Source: Gammaproteobacteria bacterium
Lineage (GTDB): Bacteria; Pseudomonadota; Gammaproteobacteria; Pseudomonadales; Azotimanducaceae
NCBI GenBank assembly: GCA_026706385.1
Contig: JAPOYV010000070.1
Span: forward strand, 1 to 48,768
Direction: 5' to 3'
DNA: 48,768 bases
Positions 26,912 to 36,054 of this stretch are shown one piece after another. The number at the start of each line of letters is the position of its first letter. Position 1 is the stretch's first letter. Position numbers and translations under genes: made by a program. Below the pieces are notes generated by a model, which had not been told where the DNA came from, did not search any database, and saw nothing but the letters and a program-made list of their open reading frames with translations.

Positions 26912-27031
26912 CGTTGGTGCGGCACATCCTCGCGCTGCATGACCTTGTTCGAGCAGTCGTGCTATGCCGGTTGTTGCGGCAGTTGGGAATTGGAACACTA
27001 CGGCGGCGTTGATACGGGACCAGACTGGGCG

Positions 27032-28021
27032 ATGCCTGCAGCGAGTGGAATAGCCCAACGCATGGCGATCACCATGGGTGACGCGAGCGGCGTCGGCCCG
27101 GAAATAGTTCTGCGCCGCTACGAAGCCGGCCAGCTTGGGGACGACGTCGTGGTCTATGGCGATGTGGGCATCCTCGCGGCGGGCGCCCGTCTGCTCCGGT
27201 TGGACGTCCCGATCAGGACCATTCGGGAGCCGTCGGCGGCGGCTGCGGGATGGCTGAACGTCGTCGATCTCGAGGCGTTGTCGACGGCCGATTTCACGCC
27301 TGCGCGATTGAGTGCCAAGGCCGGCCGCGCCGCGCGCGAATACGTGGGCCGGGCAACCTCCGACGCGTTGTCGGGTGCCGTGGCTGGCATCGTGACGATG
27401 CCGATGAACAAGGAGGCCACGCAACTCTCCACCCCGGGATTCGTTGGCCATACCGAGTACATCGCCGAGCTATGCGGCTCGCCCGATGTCGCGATGATGT
27501 TGACGACGAATGATGTGGCCGTCGCGCACGTCAGCGCCCACGTATCGCTCGCGGAGGCCATTCGGCGAGTGACGCCTTCGCGGATCGCGACGGTCATACG
27601 GCTTACCGACGAGGTGGTGCGCAGGCTAGGCTCGGCCTCACGCATCGCGGTCTGCGGACTCAATCCACATGCGGGCGAAAACGGCCTGCTCGGGCGCGAG
27701 GACGCGGAAATCATCGCCCCTGTGATTGCGGCTGAACGTGCGCGAGGCCTCGACGTTTCGGGTCCCCACCCCGCGGACACGGTGTTCTACCAGGCCATCC
27801 ACAATGACCGTTTCGATGCCATCGTCTGCATGTACCACGATCAAGGTCATGCGCCGATGAAGCTGGTCGGTTTCGAGACCGCGGTGAATGTGACAATCGG
27901 GCTGCCGATCGTGCGGACATCCGTAGACCATGGCACGGCCTTCGACATCGCGTGGCAGGGCAAGGCCTTCACGGGTTCGTTGCAGGCCGCGTTGGACCTT
28001 GCCTGGAGCTTGGCGGGCTAG
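27032..28021 (+). CDS. pdxA: PdxA-family 4-hydroxythreonine-4-phosphate dehydrogenase
   Basis: A 329-residue enzyme of PLP synthesis or a PdxA2 paralogue. Motifs: AITMGDASGVGPEI near the N terminus; the metal-binding His residues in GFVGHTEYIA, AHVSAHVSL and YHDQGHAPMKL; and the closing VRTSVDHGTAFDIA. ATG 27032 gives the length usual for PdxA. The frame stays open back to 26939, but the added residues are Cys-rich and unlike the family; ATG 27062 is also possible, and no clear ribosome binding site decides. No other PLP gene is adjacent, so a catabolic PdxA2 role cannot be excluded. Confidence 0.88.
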   Translation: MPAASGIAQRMAITMGDASGVGPEIVLRRYEAGQLGDDVVVYGDVGILAAGARLLRLDVPIRTIREPSAAAAGWLNVVDLEALSTADFTPARLSAKAGRAAREYVGRATSDALSGAVAGIVTMPMNKEATQLSTPGFVGHTEYIAELCGSPDVAMMLTTNDVAVAHVSAHVSLAEAIRRVTPSRIATVIRLTDEVVRRLGSASRIAVCGLNPHAGENGLLGREDAEIIAPVIAAERARGLDVSGPHPADTVFYQAIHNDRFDAIVCMYHDQGHAPMKLVGFETAVNVTIGLPIVRTSVDHGTAFDIAWQGKAFTGSLQAALDLAWSLAG

Positions 28022-28040
28022 AGCGCAGGCGAGCCGGTAC

Positions 28041-28070
28041 CGCGGAACATCGTAAAGGCGGAGTTCCGCG
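28041..28070. repeat. Inverted repeat between pdxA and the OmpA gene
   Basis: CGCGGAAC and GTTCCGCG arms, 8 bp, with a 14-nt loop, 20 nt past the pdxA stop. No T tract follows on either strand. It could be a processing or binding site; the function is unclear. Confidence 0.35.
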
Positions 28071-28132
28071 TATTGATGCACCGCGGGGCCAACGCTCATA
28101 ATAAAGCTTTGGCGTTGTCAGGCTCATTTGTC

Positions 28133-29302
28133 ATGCTGCGTTTGCCACTCGTACCGATGTGGTCGGTTGCCCTTGCGTTGTGCATCAGCACGCAGGCACG
28201 GGAGAACCCGGAGGCTGGTCAGTGGTTTGTGTCGCCGGTGTTGGCGGCGAAGGAGTCGCCTCGGGCGTACGATGTGGGCCAGTCCACCGACCTCGGCATA
28301 GCGATCGGCTACGGACTGACGGACTCCTTCGCGGCCGAGTTGGCCTACCTGTCGTGGTCGGCGAACCGGGGCGATGCGGAATCGACTTGGTTCTCGGGAC
28401 TCTGGTCACTGCCCAAGGCCCGTGCGAGATTCCAGCCGTATGTCGTCTTCGGTGGCGGACGCACGGCGTTCTCGCCGGAGGGCGCTGCCGACGAGCGGCG
28501 CGGCCAGGTGTTCGGGGGTATCGGTGCCTTCGGCGACCTCGGAACGCGGGTTTCCTGGCGAGGCGACGTGCGCGCCGTGAAAACCGCCGATGCGGCGCCG
28601 TTCGATCCTTTCGCGCAAGTCGGCATCACCGTGTTCATTGGCGATGTGTCTTCTTATCCGCCGCCCGACCGGGACGGTGACGGCGTTCCGGATACCCGGG
28701 ACAGATGCCCAGGGACACCTCTCGGACGTCCCGTCGACGAAAACGGCTGCGAGTTCCCGCCGGACGACGACGACGATGGCGTCGAAAACGACAACGACGC
28801 ATGCCCGGGAACGCCGGATGGGGTAGCGGTCGACGATCGGGGCTGCCCCCTCGACCGGGACGGTGACGGCATACCCGACTACCAGGACGAGTGCCCGGAC
28901 TCGCGCCTTGGTGCCAGGGTCGGGGCGGATGGCTGCTACGTGGTTCCGGATCCGCCGGTCGAGTTCACTGTCATCTTCGACACGGACGAGGCGGACATCC
29001 GGCCTGATCAACGCGCCGTACTCCGCGAAGGTGCAGCGCTGCTGCGCCAATACCCGACAGCGGAAGCGGTGATCGAAGGCCATGCCGACAACACGGGCCG
29101 GGCGGTTTACAACCAGCGGCTGTCCGAGCGCCGCGCGGCCTCGGTGCGGGACCACCTGATCGCCGCGGGCGTGGATGCTGGCCGGTTGTCGGCGGTTGGC
29201 CATGGCGAGAGTCGGCCGATCGCGGACAACAACAGTGCAGAAGGCCGCCAGGCGAACCGTCGCGCGACCACGATGACCGTGCGCGTGCCCGCTGCTCGGT
29301 AA
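28133..29302 (+). CDS. OmpA-family outer-membrane protein with thrombospondin type-3 repeats
   Basis: A 389-residue envelope protein. A hydrophobic signal segment (about 1-22, SVALALCISTQA) precedes an eight-strand OmpA-like barrel (about 25-180). Calcium-binding TSP3-like repeats follow (DRDGDGVPDTRDRCPGTPLG, DDDDDGVENDNDACPGTPDG, DRDGDGIPDYQDECPDS), then an OmpA C-terminal peptidoglycan-binding domain with VIFDTDEADIRPDQ and EGHADNTG. The layout is that of OprF/OmpA-like proteins linking outer membrane and cell wall. I chose ATG 28133, at the signal peptide. An autotransporter gene follows 45 bp downstream, and the two may be co-expressed at the surface. Confidence 0.9.
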   Translation: MLRLPLVPMWSVALALCISTQARENPEAGQWFVSPVLAAKESPRAYDVGQSTDLGIAIGYGLTDSFAAELAYLSWSANRGDAESTWFSGLWSLPKARARFQPYVVFGGGRTAFSPEGAADERRGQVFGGIGAFGDLGTRVSWRGDVRAVKTADAAPFDPFAQVGITVFIGDVSSYPPPDRDGDGVPDTRDRCPGTPLGRPVDENGCEFPPDDDDDGVENDNDACPGTPDGVAVDDRGCPLDRDGDGIPDYQDECPDSRLGARVGADGCYVVPDPPVEFTVIFDTDEADIRPDQRAVLREGAALLRQYPTAEAVIEGHADNTGRAVYNQRLSERRAASVRDHLIAAGVDAGRLSAVGHGESRPIADNNSAEGRQANRRATTMTVRVPAAR

Positions 29303-29347
29303 GAGTTAGTGCGCTAAACTGTTTTCGGTGTTTTGGGAAGGAGACCT

Positions 29348-32300
29348 ATGGTGAGGATCAACCTGTTGAAAACAAGCAGCACCGCACGGCGGCGGGCCTC
29401 TGCGCCTCGGAATCCGCACGCTTCGCGCCACGCGTTACGTGGTTTGGCAATCTGGCTCGCTATCGCGGCTTGGCCTTTGGCGGCATTCGGTCAGGATGCG
29501 GTTAAGGCGCCCGTTGAGAGCGCGCCACTGCCCGATGTGCTGCTCTTCGCGGACGACCCGACGCTGGAGATCAACTACTTCGGCGTTTTCGCCAATCGGC
29601 CCACCGACTGCATCGTGGAGTCGTCCGACGAGAGTGTCGTCAAGGTCGATCATGTCGGTTACACACTGATGATTACACCGGCCGGCGGCGCTGGGGAGGC
29701 GACGATAACCATCACTGCCCGAAACAGCGCGGGCAGTGCCACCTCCACGCTGAAGGTGACCGTGGTCGACCGGGAGCCGGAGGCTGTCGGCCAGTTGCCA
29801 AGTGCAACCGTCATCGTCGGCAAGACGGAGTCGGTCGATGTCGCATCCGCTTTCACGGGTACGAACTTGGTGTTCGCCGTGGCCTCGTCGGCTGACGAGA
29901 CGGCAACGGCGACAGTCACGGACGCGACCGTCACGGTGGCGGGTGCCGCACCGGGCGACGCCGAACTGACGATCACCGCGGAAAACACGGCGGGTAGCGC
30001 AACCCAGACCTTGGCGGTGACGGTCAAGGACGACCCGCCCGCCGCCGTCGGCACCCTGGCTGATGAGGTTCTGACTGTCGGCGACGCGCACGACGTGGAT
30101 TTCGCGGACGCATTCAGCGGCACGAACCTCGTGTTCTCAGTCACTTCATCGGTCCCGGATGCCGCGACCGCGACGCTGTCCGGCACCGCGGTGCTTCTCA
30201 ACGCGGTCGACCCCGGGGTCACCGTCGTGACGGTGACGGCCGAGAACACCGAAGGGAGCGCGACGCAGGCGTTCACGGTGACGGTCAAGGACCAGCCGCC
30301 GGCTGCCGTCGGGATGCTGGATGAGGTGACGTTGACCGTCGGCGACGCGCACGACGTGGATTTCGCGGACGCATTCAGCGGCACGAACCTCGTGTTCTCA
30401 GTCACTTCATCGGTCCCGGATGCCGCGACCGCGACGCTGTCCGGCACCGCGGTGCTTCTCAACGCGGTCGACCCCGGGGTCACCGTCGTGACGGTGACGG
30501 CCGAGAACACCGAAGGGAGCGCGACGCAGGCGTTCACGGTGACGGTCAAGGACCAGCCGCCGGCTGCCGTCGGGATGCTGGATGAGGTGACGTCGACCGT
30601 CGGCGACACGCACGAGGTGGATTTCGCGGGAGCGTTCAGCGGCACGAACCTTGTGTTCTCGGTCACTTCATCGGTCCCCGATGCGGCGACGGCCACGCTG
30701 TCGGGCACATCGGTGCTTCTGGACGCGGTCGCGCCCGGGGAGACCGACGTGACGGTGATGGCCGAGAACACCGAGGGCCGCGCAACGCAGACGTTCACGG
30801 TGATCGTCAAGGACGAGCCACCGGCCACCGTCGGGATGCTGGATGACGTCACGTTGACTGTCGGCGACACGCACGAAGTCGACATCGCGGATGCGTTCAG
30901 CGGCACCAACCTCGTGTTCTCCGTGGCGTCATCGGCTCCGGATATGGCACCGGCTACGCTGTCCGGCACCACGGTGACGATTGCCGGGATGGTTGCGGGG
31001 AACGCCACCGTGACGGTGACCGCCGAGAACAGCGAGGGCAGTGCAGCGCAGACGATCGCTGTGACCGTCAGGGATCAGCCACCGGTCGCGCTCGGTACGT
31101 TGCCGGACGTGACGCTGACCGTTGCCGACACGCACGACGTTGACGTCGCCGATGCATTTGGCGGAACCGCCTTGATCTACTCCGCTGCGTCGTCCGCCCC
31201 GGACATGGCGACCGCCTCGTTGGCAGGCACGACATTGACGCTGACTGCGCTAGCCGCTGGCGAGACAACGGTCACCGTCACCGCCGAGAACAGCGAGGGG
31301 AGCGCGACGCAGGCATTCTCGGTCGTCGTGGAAGACCAGATTCCGACGGCCGTCGGGACATTGTCGGACCTAACACTGACTGTCGGCGATACGATGGACG
31401 TGGACATCGACGGCGCGTTCACGGGCAGCGCACTGGTTTACTCGGCGATGTCGTCGTCCGAGCAGATGGCCACGGCGAACTTGACCGGAACGACGGTCAC
31501 CGTCGCGGCGCTTGTCGCTGGTCGGGTGACCGTAACGGTCACCGCCGAGAACACGGCCGGGATGGCCACGCAGGTGTTCGCGGTTACGGTGGAGGATCAG
31601 CTGCCAACGGCAATCGGCTCGCTGTCCAATGTGACGTTGAGAACAGGTGGCGAACCCGCATCCGTCGATGTAGCGGGGACCTTTGGTGGGACGGCCCTGG
31701 TCTACACGGTTTCCGCTTCCGGCGATGCCGTTTCGGCGACTGTTGCGGGTGCCCAGGTCACGGTCGCACCCTTGGTGGAGGGCGAGGCGACAGTGACGGT
31801 CACGGCGACCAATAGCGCCGGAGCGGCCACCCAGTCCTTCCGCGCAACGGTGGCAACAGACGCGGCGGAGTCGGCCGCACTGAGCAAGGGCTTCGCAGCC
31901 ATTGGCGCCAGCACCTTGTCGAGCGTGACGTCGGCGATTGGTGCCCGGTTCCACAATGGCGGGCGAGCCGCGGCTGGACCCGTGGCTGCCAGCGCGTGGC
32001 AGGAGGGCCACAGCGCCCGATGGCTTGTGCAGCCTGGCCTGTCGCCGTTCGGTCCGGACAACGCTTGGCTGGGCGAGTCCCATTGGCGAGGAGGCATGCC
32101 GGGGCTGGATTCCGCTGGCTACGGGTCGTTCAACGCAGCCGCCGCGCCGGAGGTGAAGTGGCAGCAGCCGGCCCGTTGGACGTTCTGGGGCCATGCTGAT
32201 CGCCAATCCTTCGAGGGCGCGGGCTACGACGGCGGCTTGACCAGCCTCTACGTTGGCGCCGATGCCGACTTCGGCGAGCGCTGGCTGGGCGGTTTCGCGG

Positions 32301-33286
32301 TATCGCGCAGCGTTGGCGAAGCGGGCTACGAGTTCGCGAGTGCCGAGGCTGCCGGGGCGGGCGATCTCGAGACCGAGATGCTGAGCATCTTCCCTTACGT
32401 GCGCTGGTCCTTGGCCGACGACGCGGAGGCCTGGGCGATTCTCGGATTCGGCTGGGGTGATGCCGATCATGTCCGCTCGGCGACGGCTCAGCACGGCACG
32501 GCCGACGTGTCCATGTTCATGGCTTCATTCGGTGGTCGACGAACCCTTGCCTCGGCGGATGCCTGGGAGTTGTCGCTGCTCGGCGATGTGAGCGTACTGG
32601 AGATGGAAACCGACGGTGGCGTGGGAATCGTCAACGGCCTGGATGTCGGTGTCAGCCGCCTGCGGGCGGGCTTGGAGGCCGGGCGCAACATCGCGCTGGA
32701 TGGCGGGGGCTTGGTCACCTGGTTCGGTCAGGTCGCCGCACGCCAGGACGGTGGTGACGGCGAAACCGGCGGCGGCGCCGAAGTGACCGGCGGATTCCGC
32801 TATGACTCCAGCGGACGCTTCGGTCTCGAGGCCAAAGCGCGCATGCTCGCCATGCACGCGGCGGACGACTACGAGGAGAACGGCTTCAGCGTGTCGGCCT
32901 TCGTCCGGCCTGGCGCGGACGGCGAGGGCCTGTCGTTCTCGCTGTCATCGTATGCGGGTGCCGGGATGGGCGCGGCTGGCGAGTCGTTGGTCCAAGGCTA
33001 CGGTCGACCGGGTGTCGATGCTTGGCGCGGGCGCGACGACTGGGCGGTCGATGCCAGGCTCGGATATACGATCCTGGACCACCGTCTGTCGGGCTTGTTG
33101 ACGCCGTTTGCGGAAGTCGACGTCGCCGACGACCGGGGCCACACGATGCTGGGCATTGCGCTCGACTTCTCCGGTCGCCGGTCGCTCGACCGCCTTAACG
33201 TGGAGGTCGCTGGCGGCCGTGGACACCACGACCTGCGTGGCGCCGCCGGTGGCGTGTTCGCCATGCGCGGGGAGTTGCGTTTCTAG
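29348..33286 (+). CDS. Autotransporter adhesin-like protein with eight Ig/cadherin-like repeats
   Basis: A 1312-residue secreted and anchored protein. A positively charged, long signal region (about 1-50, GLAIWLAIAAWPLAAFGQDA) is followed by a leader domain. Eight repeats of about 87 residues come next, each beginning with a VGxLxDxTLTVGD-like strand and ending TVTAENxEGSATQ-like; they look like cadherin/Ig-like beta sandwiches. The last 300 or so residues have the alternating pattern of an autotransporter barrel (WTFWGHADRQSF, GGFAVSRSVGEAGYEF) and end in GELRF, with the terminal Phe needed for barrel insertion. AAGGAG lies 4 nt before ATG 29348. The passenger probably mediates adhesion; no catalytic motif is seen. 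Confidence 0.85.
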   Translation: MVRINLLKTSSTARRRASAPRNPHASRHALRGLAIWLAIAAWPLAAFGQDAVKAPVESAPLPDVLLFADDPTLEINYFGVFANRPTDCIVESSDESVVKVDHVGYTLMITPAGGAGEATITITARNSAGSATSTLKVTVVDREPEAVGQLPSATVIVGKTESVDVASAFTGTNLVFAVASSADETATATVTDATVTVAGAAPGDAELTITAENTAGSATQTLAVTVKDDPPAAVGTLADEVLTVGDAHDVDFADAFSGTNLVFSVTSSVPDAATATLSGTAVLLNAVDPGVTVVTVTAENTEGSATQAFTVTVKDQPPAAVGMLDEVTLTVGDAHDVDFADAFSGTNLVFSVTSSVPDAATATLSGTAVLLNAVDPGVTVVTVTAENTEGSATQAFTVTVKDQPPAAVGMLDEVTSTVGDTHEVDFAGAFSGTNLVFSVTSSVPDAATATLSGTSVLLDAVAPGETDVTVMAENTEGRATQTFTVIVKDEPPATVGMLDDVTLTVGDTHEVDIADAFSGTNLVFSVASSAPDMAPATLSGTTVTIAGMVAGNATVTVTAENSEGSAAQTIAVTVRDQPPVALGTLPDVTLTVADTHDVDVADAFGGTALIYSAASSAPDMATASLAGTTLTLTALAAGETTVTVTAENSEGSATQAFSVVVEDQIPTAVGTLSDLTLTVGDTMDVDIDGAFTGSALVYSAMSSSEQMATANLTGTTVTVAALVAGRVTVTVTAENTAGMATQVFAVTVEDQLPTAIGSLSNVTLRTGGEPASVDVAGTFGGTALVYTVSASGDAVSATVAGAQVTVAPLVEGEATVTVTATNSAGAATQSFRATVATDAAESAALSKGFAAIGASTLSSVTSAIGARFHNGGRAAAGPVAASAWQEGHSARWLVQPGLSPFGPDNAWLGESHWRGGMPGLDSAGYGSFNAAAAPEVKWQQPARWTFWGHADRQSFEGAGYDGGLTSLYVGADADFGERWLGGFAVSRSVGEAGYEFASAEAAGAGDLETEMLSIFPYVRWSLADDAEAWAILGFGWGDADHVRSATAQHGTADVSMFMASFGGRRTLASADAWELSLLGDVSVLEMETDGGVGIVNGLDVGVSRLRAGLEAGRNIALDGGGLVTWFGQVAARQDGGDGETGGGAEVTGGFRYDSSGRFGLEAKARMLAMHAADDYEENGFSVSAFVRPGADGEGLSFSLSSYAGAGMGAAGESLVQGYGRPGVDAWRGRDDWAVDARLGYTILDHRLSGLLTPFAEVDVADDRGHTMLGIALDFSGRRSLDRLNVEVAGGRGHHDLRGAAGGVFAMRGELRF
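29786..31860 (+). repeat. Eight tandem 261-bp coding repeats of the autotransporter
   Basis: In-frame repeats of about 261 bp begin near 29786, 30050, 30311, 30572, 30833, 31091, 31352 and 31613. The outer copies are diverged at protein level. Copies 2 to 5 are the most alike. Confidence 0.85.
30077..30592 (+). repeat. Near-identical tandem duplication inside the repeat array
   Basis: Bases 30077-30331 and 30338-30592 appear identical by eye over about 255 bp, offset by 261 bp. The neighbouring copies differ at many positions. This indicates a very recent duplication or gene conversion, or possibly an assembly effect. Confidence 0.75.
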
Positions 33287-33297
33287 GCGCTCGCTCC

Positions 33298-33344
33298 AAA
33301 AAAGGTACGGCAGATCGCGCTCGCAGGAGCGCGGTCACCGTGCC
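33298..33344 (-). terminator. Intrinsic terminator of the minus-strand phzF operon
   Basis: Read on the minus strand, a two-part hairpin forms. The outer arms are GGCACGG and CCGTACC (one G-T pair), and the inner arms CGCGCTC and GAGCGCG enclose a 4-nt loop. It is directly followed by TTTTTT (33303 down to 33298). It lies about 100 bp past the phzF stop. Confidence 0.65.
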
Positions 33345-33424
33345 GGCGCGCCCGCATTGAGCGGACGCCTAACGGGCTACGCTAAACGAGACACACGGAC
33401 GCACAAAGGCCCGAGGGATGCTAG

Positions 33425-33454
33425 CTGACTGCGAGACTTGACCGCGGTCACGCA
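33425..33454. repeat. Short intergenic repeat, copy 2
   Basis: CTGACTGCG, 10 bases, then GCGGTCACGCA, the same as at 14407-14436. This copy also contains the perfect palindrome TGACCGCGGTCA (33439-33450). It overlaps the phzF stop codon. Confidence 0.45.
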
Positions 33455-34119
33455 GAATCGCCGGCGCGGAACCCGGCCAGCAGTTTGCCCGCCAAAACAG
33501 GGTGGACCTTGCCGCCAACGACGATGTCCGCGCCGACATCCAGGTACAGGCGCGAGCGCCGGCCAATCTCGTAGCCTTGTTCGACCACGAATGCGCCGCC
33601 ATGCCCAAGCGCGCGCAGGTATGCGGCGAATGCGGTGTTGGCGCTGCCGGTCGCCGGATCTTCGCGCCCGCCGTTGGCATCGAAGAACATCCGCGCAGCG
33701 AAATCGCCCGCGGGCGTGTGGGCTTCGTCCGTGAAAGCGAACACGAGCAACGGTTGGCTGCCGTCCAGAGGACTCGGAACGTCGGTTCCGGGTGGACGGG
33801 CTCGCCGCAGCGCATCGAGCGAACGCAGTCCGATCAGGGCGAAGTGCGGTCCGACCGCAGCGCTGCGGCTCGGATAGGCGGGCGCGAGGTCCTGCTCGTC
33901 GAGTTGCACGAGCGCCGCGCTCGTGGGGGCGGGCAGGGCCTCACCGAGGGCAACGGTCGGCGGCTGCATCCAGACGACGCCGTCCTTGGCGAACGTCACC
34001 TGGATGCGTCCGCCTGCGAGGTTGAGCGTGAACTCGGGTCGATGACGACCGAGCACCCAGGCGGTGCCAAGCGTCGGGTGTCCCGCGAACGGCAACTCGA
34101 CCGTGGGCGTGAAGATCAA
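33448..34119 (-). pseudogene. PhzF-family protein, 5'-truncated
   Basis: The frame encodes the PhzF (diaminopimelate-epimerase-like) fold from the mid N-terminal domain onward: IFTPTVELPFAGHPTLGTAW near the start and the C-terminal REDPATGSANTAFAAYL. Intact PhzF proteins are about 260-300 residues and begin with a strand, a conserved Asn-Pro loop and a catalytic Glu (NxSETxF), about 60 residues before IFTP. All of that is missing. Upstream in the frame there is only antisense-like sequence over the aminotransferase end. The only start near the homology is a TTG at 34119 with no ribosome binding site. It lies 19 bp after the aminotransferase stop. A deletion joining the two genes is likely, and activity is doubtful. 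Confidence 0.65.
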
Positions 34120-34138
34120 CGATTGCGCACTCCATCGT

Positions 34139-35092
34139 CTAGACGTAGTGCAGCCAGTGCTCGAAGTCGGCGTCCTCGCCCCGGACGACTGCACGGTAGC
34201 GGTCGCGGAGACGTGCGGTCATGAGCCCGACCGCGCCGTCGGCGACCGGCTCGCCGTCGACACGCAAAACCGGCCACACGCCCACCGACGTCCCTGTCAG
34301 GAAAACCTCGGCAGCGACGGTCAGTTCATCCGGGGTGACGTCGCGTTCCGTGCATTGGATGCCGCTCGCGCCTGCCAATTGGATGATCGAGTCGCGGGTG
34401 ATCCCGAGCAGCACCTTGTTCGCCGGCGGCGTCGCAAGCCGTCGCTCGGCGTCGACCAGGAACAGGTTGGCGGTTGGGCCTTCGGTAACGAAGCCGTTCT
34501 CGTCGAGCAGGACGACGTCGTCGAAGCCCTCGCGGCGTGCGCGCCACTTGGCGGTCATGGCCGCCGTGTAGTTCCCCGCGACCTTGGCGTGCGGGGGCAG
34601 GATGTCCTCCCGTCGAGCCGACTTCTCGCGCTCGATTTTCAAGGACAGCACGTCGCGTCTGCGGTACTCGCCCGGGTTGTGGGCGATGATATCGGGCCCG
34701 CTGTCGTAGGCGGCGATGAAAACCGAGACGCGTTCGTCCTGCGGGACCAGTTCGACCTCGACGGATGGAATGAGCGCGCTGATCTTGACCGACTTGGCGC
34801 CGCCGTTGCGGCGCACCGCTTCGACTGCGGCCTCGACCAAGGTCTCGACGGGGTAAGCCAGGGGGAGACCCACGATTCGGCATGTCGTCGCCAGGCGTTC
34901 GACGTGGTCGCGCAGGCGGAACGCCGCAGGTCCTCGTGCCGTCTCGTAGACGCTCAGGTAGTCGAACGCCAGGGAGCCGCGCTGCAGGCTCTGCGCGAGC
35001 ACGTGCACGGTTGCGTCCCGCCAGGCAACGAATTGGCCGTCATGCCAGATGGTCCGTTCGACGCTGGCCGCCCGGGATCCGCTCATCCCCAA
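34139..35092 (-). CDS. Class IV (fold-type IV) PLP aminotransferase
   Basis: A 317-residue PLP enzyme of the BCAT/D-amino-acid transaminase/ADC lyase class. The PLP lysine is in HAKVAGNY (about 180). The phosphate-binding part is GFVTEGPTANLFLV, and the later LLGITRD and VFLTGTSVGVWPV are standard. The Arg/Tyr pattern does not let me decide between L-branched-chain and D-amino-acid specificity. Its start lies 10 nt inside the end of dgcA and it follows dgcN-dgcA in one operon, which favours a role in D-amino-acid handling (inference). ATG 35092 or the ATG two codons later could be the start. Confidence 0.85.
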   Translation of the reverse strand: MGMSGSRAASVERTIWHDGQFVAWRDATVHVLAQSLQRGSLAFDYLSVYETARGPAAFRLRDHVERLATTCRIVGLPLAYPVETLVEAAVEAVRRNGGAKSVKISALIPSVEVELVPQDERVSVFIAAYDSGPDIIAHNPGEYRRRDVLSLKIEREKSARREDILPPHAKVAGNYTAAMTAKWRARREGFDDVVLLDENGFVTEGPTANLFLVDAERRLATPPANKVLLGITRDSIIQLAGASGIQCTERDVTPDELTVAAEVFLTGTSVGVWPVLRVDGEPVADGAVGLMTARLRDRYRAVVRGEDADFEHWLHYV

Positions 35093-36054
35093 ACATCCGT
35101 GGAAAACTCAACCGAATCGCCATTGTATGCGAGCCCGGGCTGTCGATCCCTTGCGAGCAACAGCGGGCCGTCGAGGTCGACGAATCGTGCGCGGTCCGCG
35201 AGCAGCAGGGCCGGTGCCATGGCCAGGGACGTGGCCACCATGCAACCGACCATGACGTCGAGCCCGAGCGTCTGGACCTGCCGGGCCAGGGCCAGCGCGC
35301 GCGTGAGTCCACCCGTCTTGTCGAGCTTGATGTTGACGGCCTGGTAACGAGCCGTGAGGGCGTCGAGGTCGGCGCCTTCGACCAGGCTCTCGTCCGCCGC
35401 GATCGGGATGGGCGAAGCGAACCCCGCGAGCTGGCCGTCGGCGTCGGCGGGCAACGGCTGCTCGATCAACTCGACACCGGCCGCCACGGCGTGCGGGACG
35501 AAACCGGCCAACGTGTCGATGGTCCACCCCTCGTTGGCGTCCACGATCAGGCGTGCGCCGGGTGCACCACTGCGGACCGCGTCGAGACGCGCGGCGTCGG
35601 CGTCGGAATCGTCCGAGCCGAGTTTTACTTTGAGCAGTGCGTGGCCCCGGCCGCGGTTGGCCTGTTCGCCCATGGCGTCGACCGTATCGAGGCTGATTGT
35701 GAACGCGGTCGTCACGCGTCTCGGCCTGTCGACGTCCGCGAGCCGCCAGACCGGCTGCCCCGCCGCCTTGGCTTCGAAATCCCAAAGCGCGCAGTCGATG
35801 GCGTTCCGCGCGGGGCCCGGAGGCATGTGGGCGAGCAGGGCGCGGCGATCGAACGGGCCGCGAAAGTCGTCGATCTCCGCTGCAACCCCTGCCACGGTGT
35901 GCCCGTAGCGCCCATACGGCACGCACTCTCCGCGACCTTCGTGGCGGCCGTCGGTCACCACGGCGACGACAACGTCGGCCGTTCGCTTGCTGCCGCGGGC
36001 GATGGTGAAGGGTCGGGCCAGCGGCCAGCGCTCCACGCGTGACGCGATCTGCAT
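35083..36054 (-). CDS. dgcA: DgcA-type N-acetyl-D-glutamate racemase / dipeptide-epimerase family
   Basis: A 323-residue enolase-superfamily enzyme of the muconate-lactonizing subgroup. The catalytic KxK is in LLKVKLGS, metal ligands are in IVDANEGW, ELIEQPLP and IAADESL, and the second catalytic Lys is in AVNIKLDKTGG. The family was first annotated as L-Ala-D/L-Glu epimerase. Its tight pairing with a DUF1611 gene (TGATG stop-start overlap) matches the DgcN-DgcA D-glutamate route, in which N-acetyl-D-glutamate is racemised to the L form. I prefer that assignment on context. A murein-dipeptide epimerase role remains possible. Confidence 0.82.
   Translation of the reverse strand: MQIASRVERWPLARPFTIARGSKRTADVVVAVVTDGRHEGRGECVPYGRYGHTVAGVAAEIDDFRGPFDRRALLAHMPPGPARNAIDCALWDFEAKAAGQPVWRLADVDRPRRVTTAFTISLDTVDAMGEQANRGRGHALLKVKLGSDDSDADAARLDAVRSGAPGARLIVDANEGWTIDTLAGFVPHAVAAGVELIEQPLPADADGQLAGFASPIPIAADESLVEGADLDALTARYQAVNIKLDKTGGLTRALALARQVQTLGLDVMVGCMVATSLAMAPALLLADRARFVDLDGPLLLARDRQPGLAYNGDSVEFSTDVWG

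Noticed and set aside
25847-27451. Minus frame of 534 codons across glnII and pdxA
   Set aside because: Antisense to two clearly conserved enzymes and spans an intrinsic terminator; no homology seen.
29659-31008. A 449-codon minus frame with regular Ser/Thr/Val repeats
   Set aside because: Mirror image of the 261-bp autotransporter repeats, whose plus frame has a signal peptide and C-terminal barrel.
29786-31860. CRISPR-like array from regular repeats
   Set aside because: Repeats are 261 bp, contiguous, coding and without spacers.
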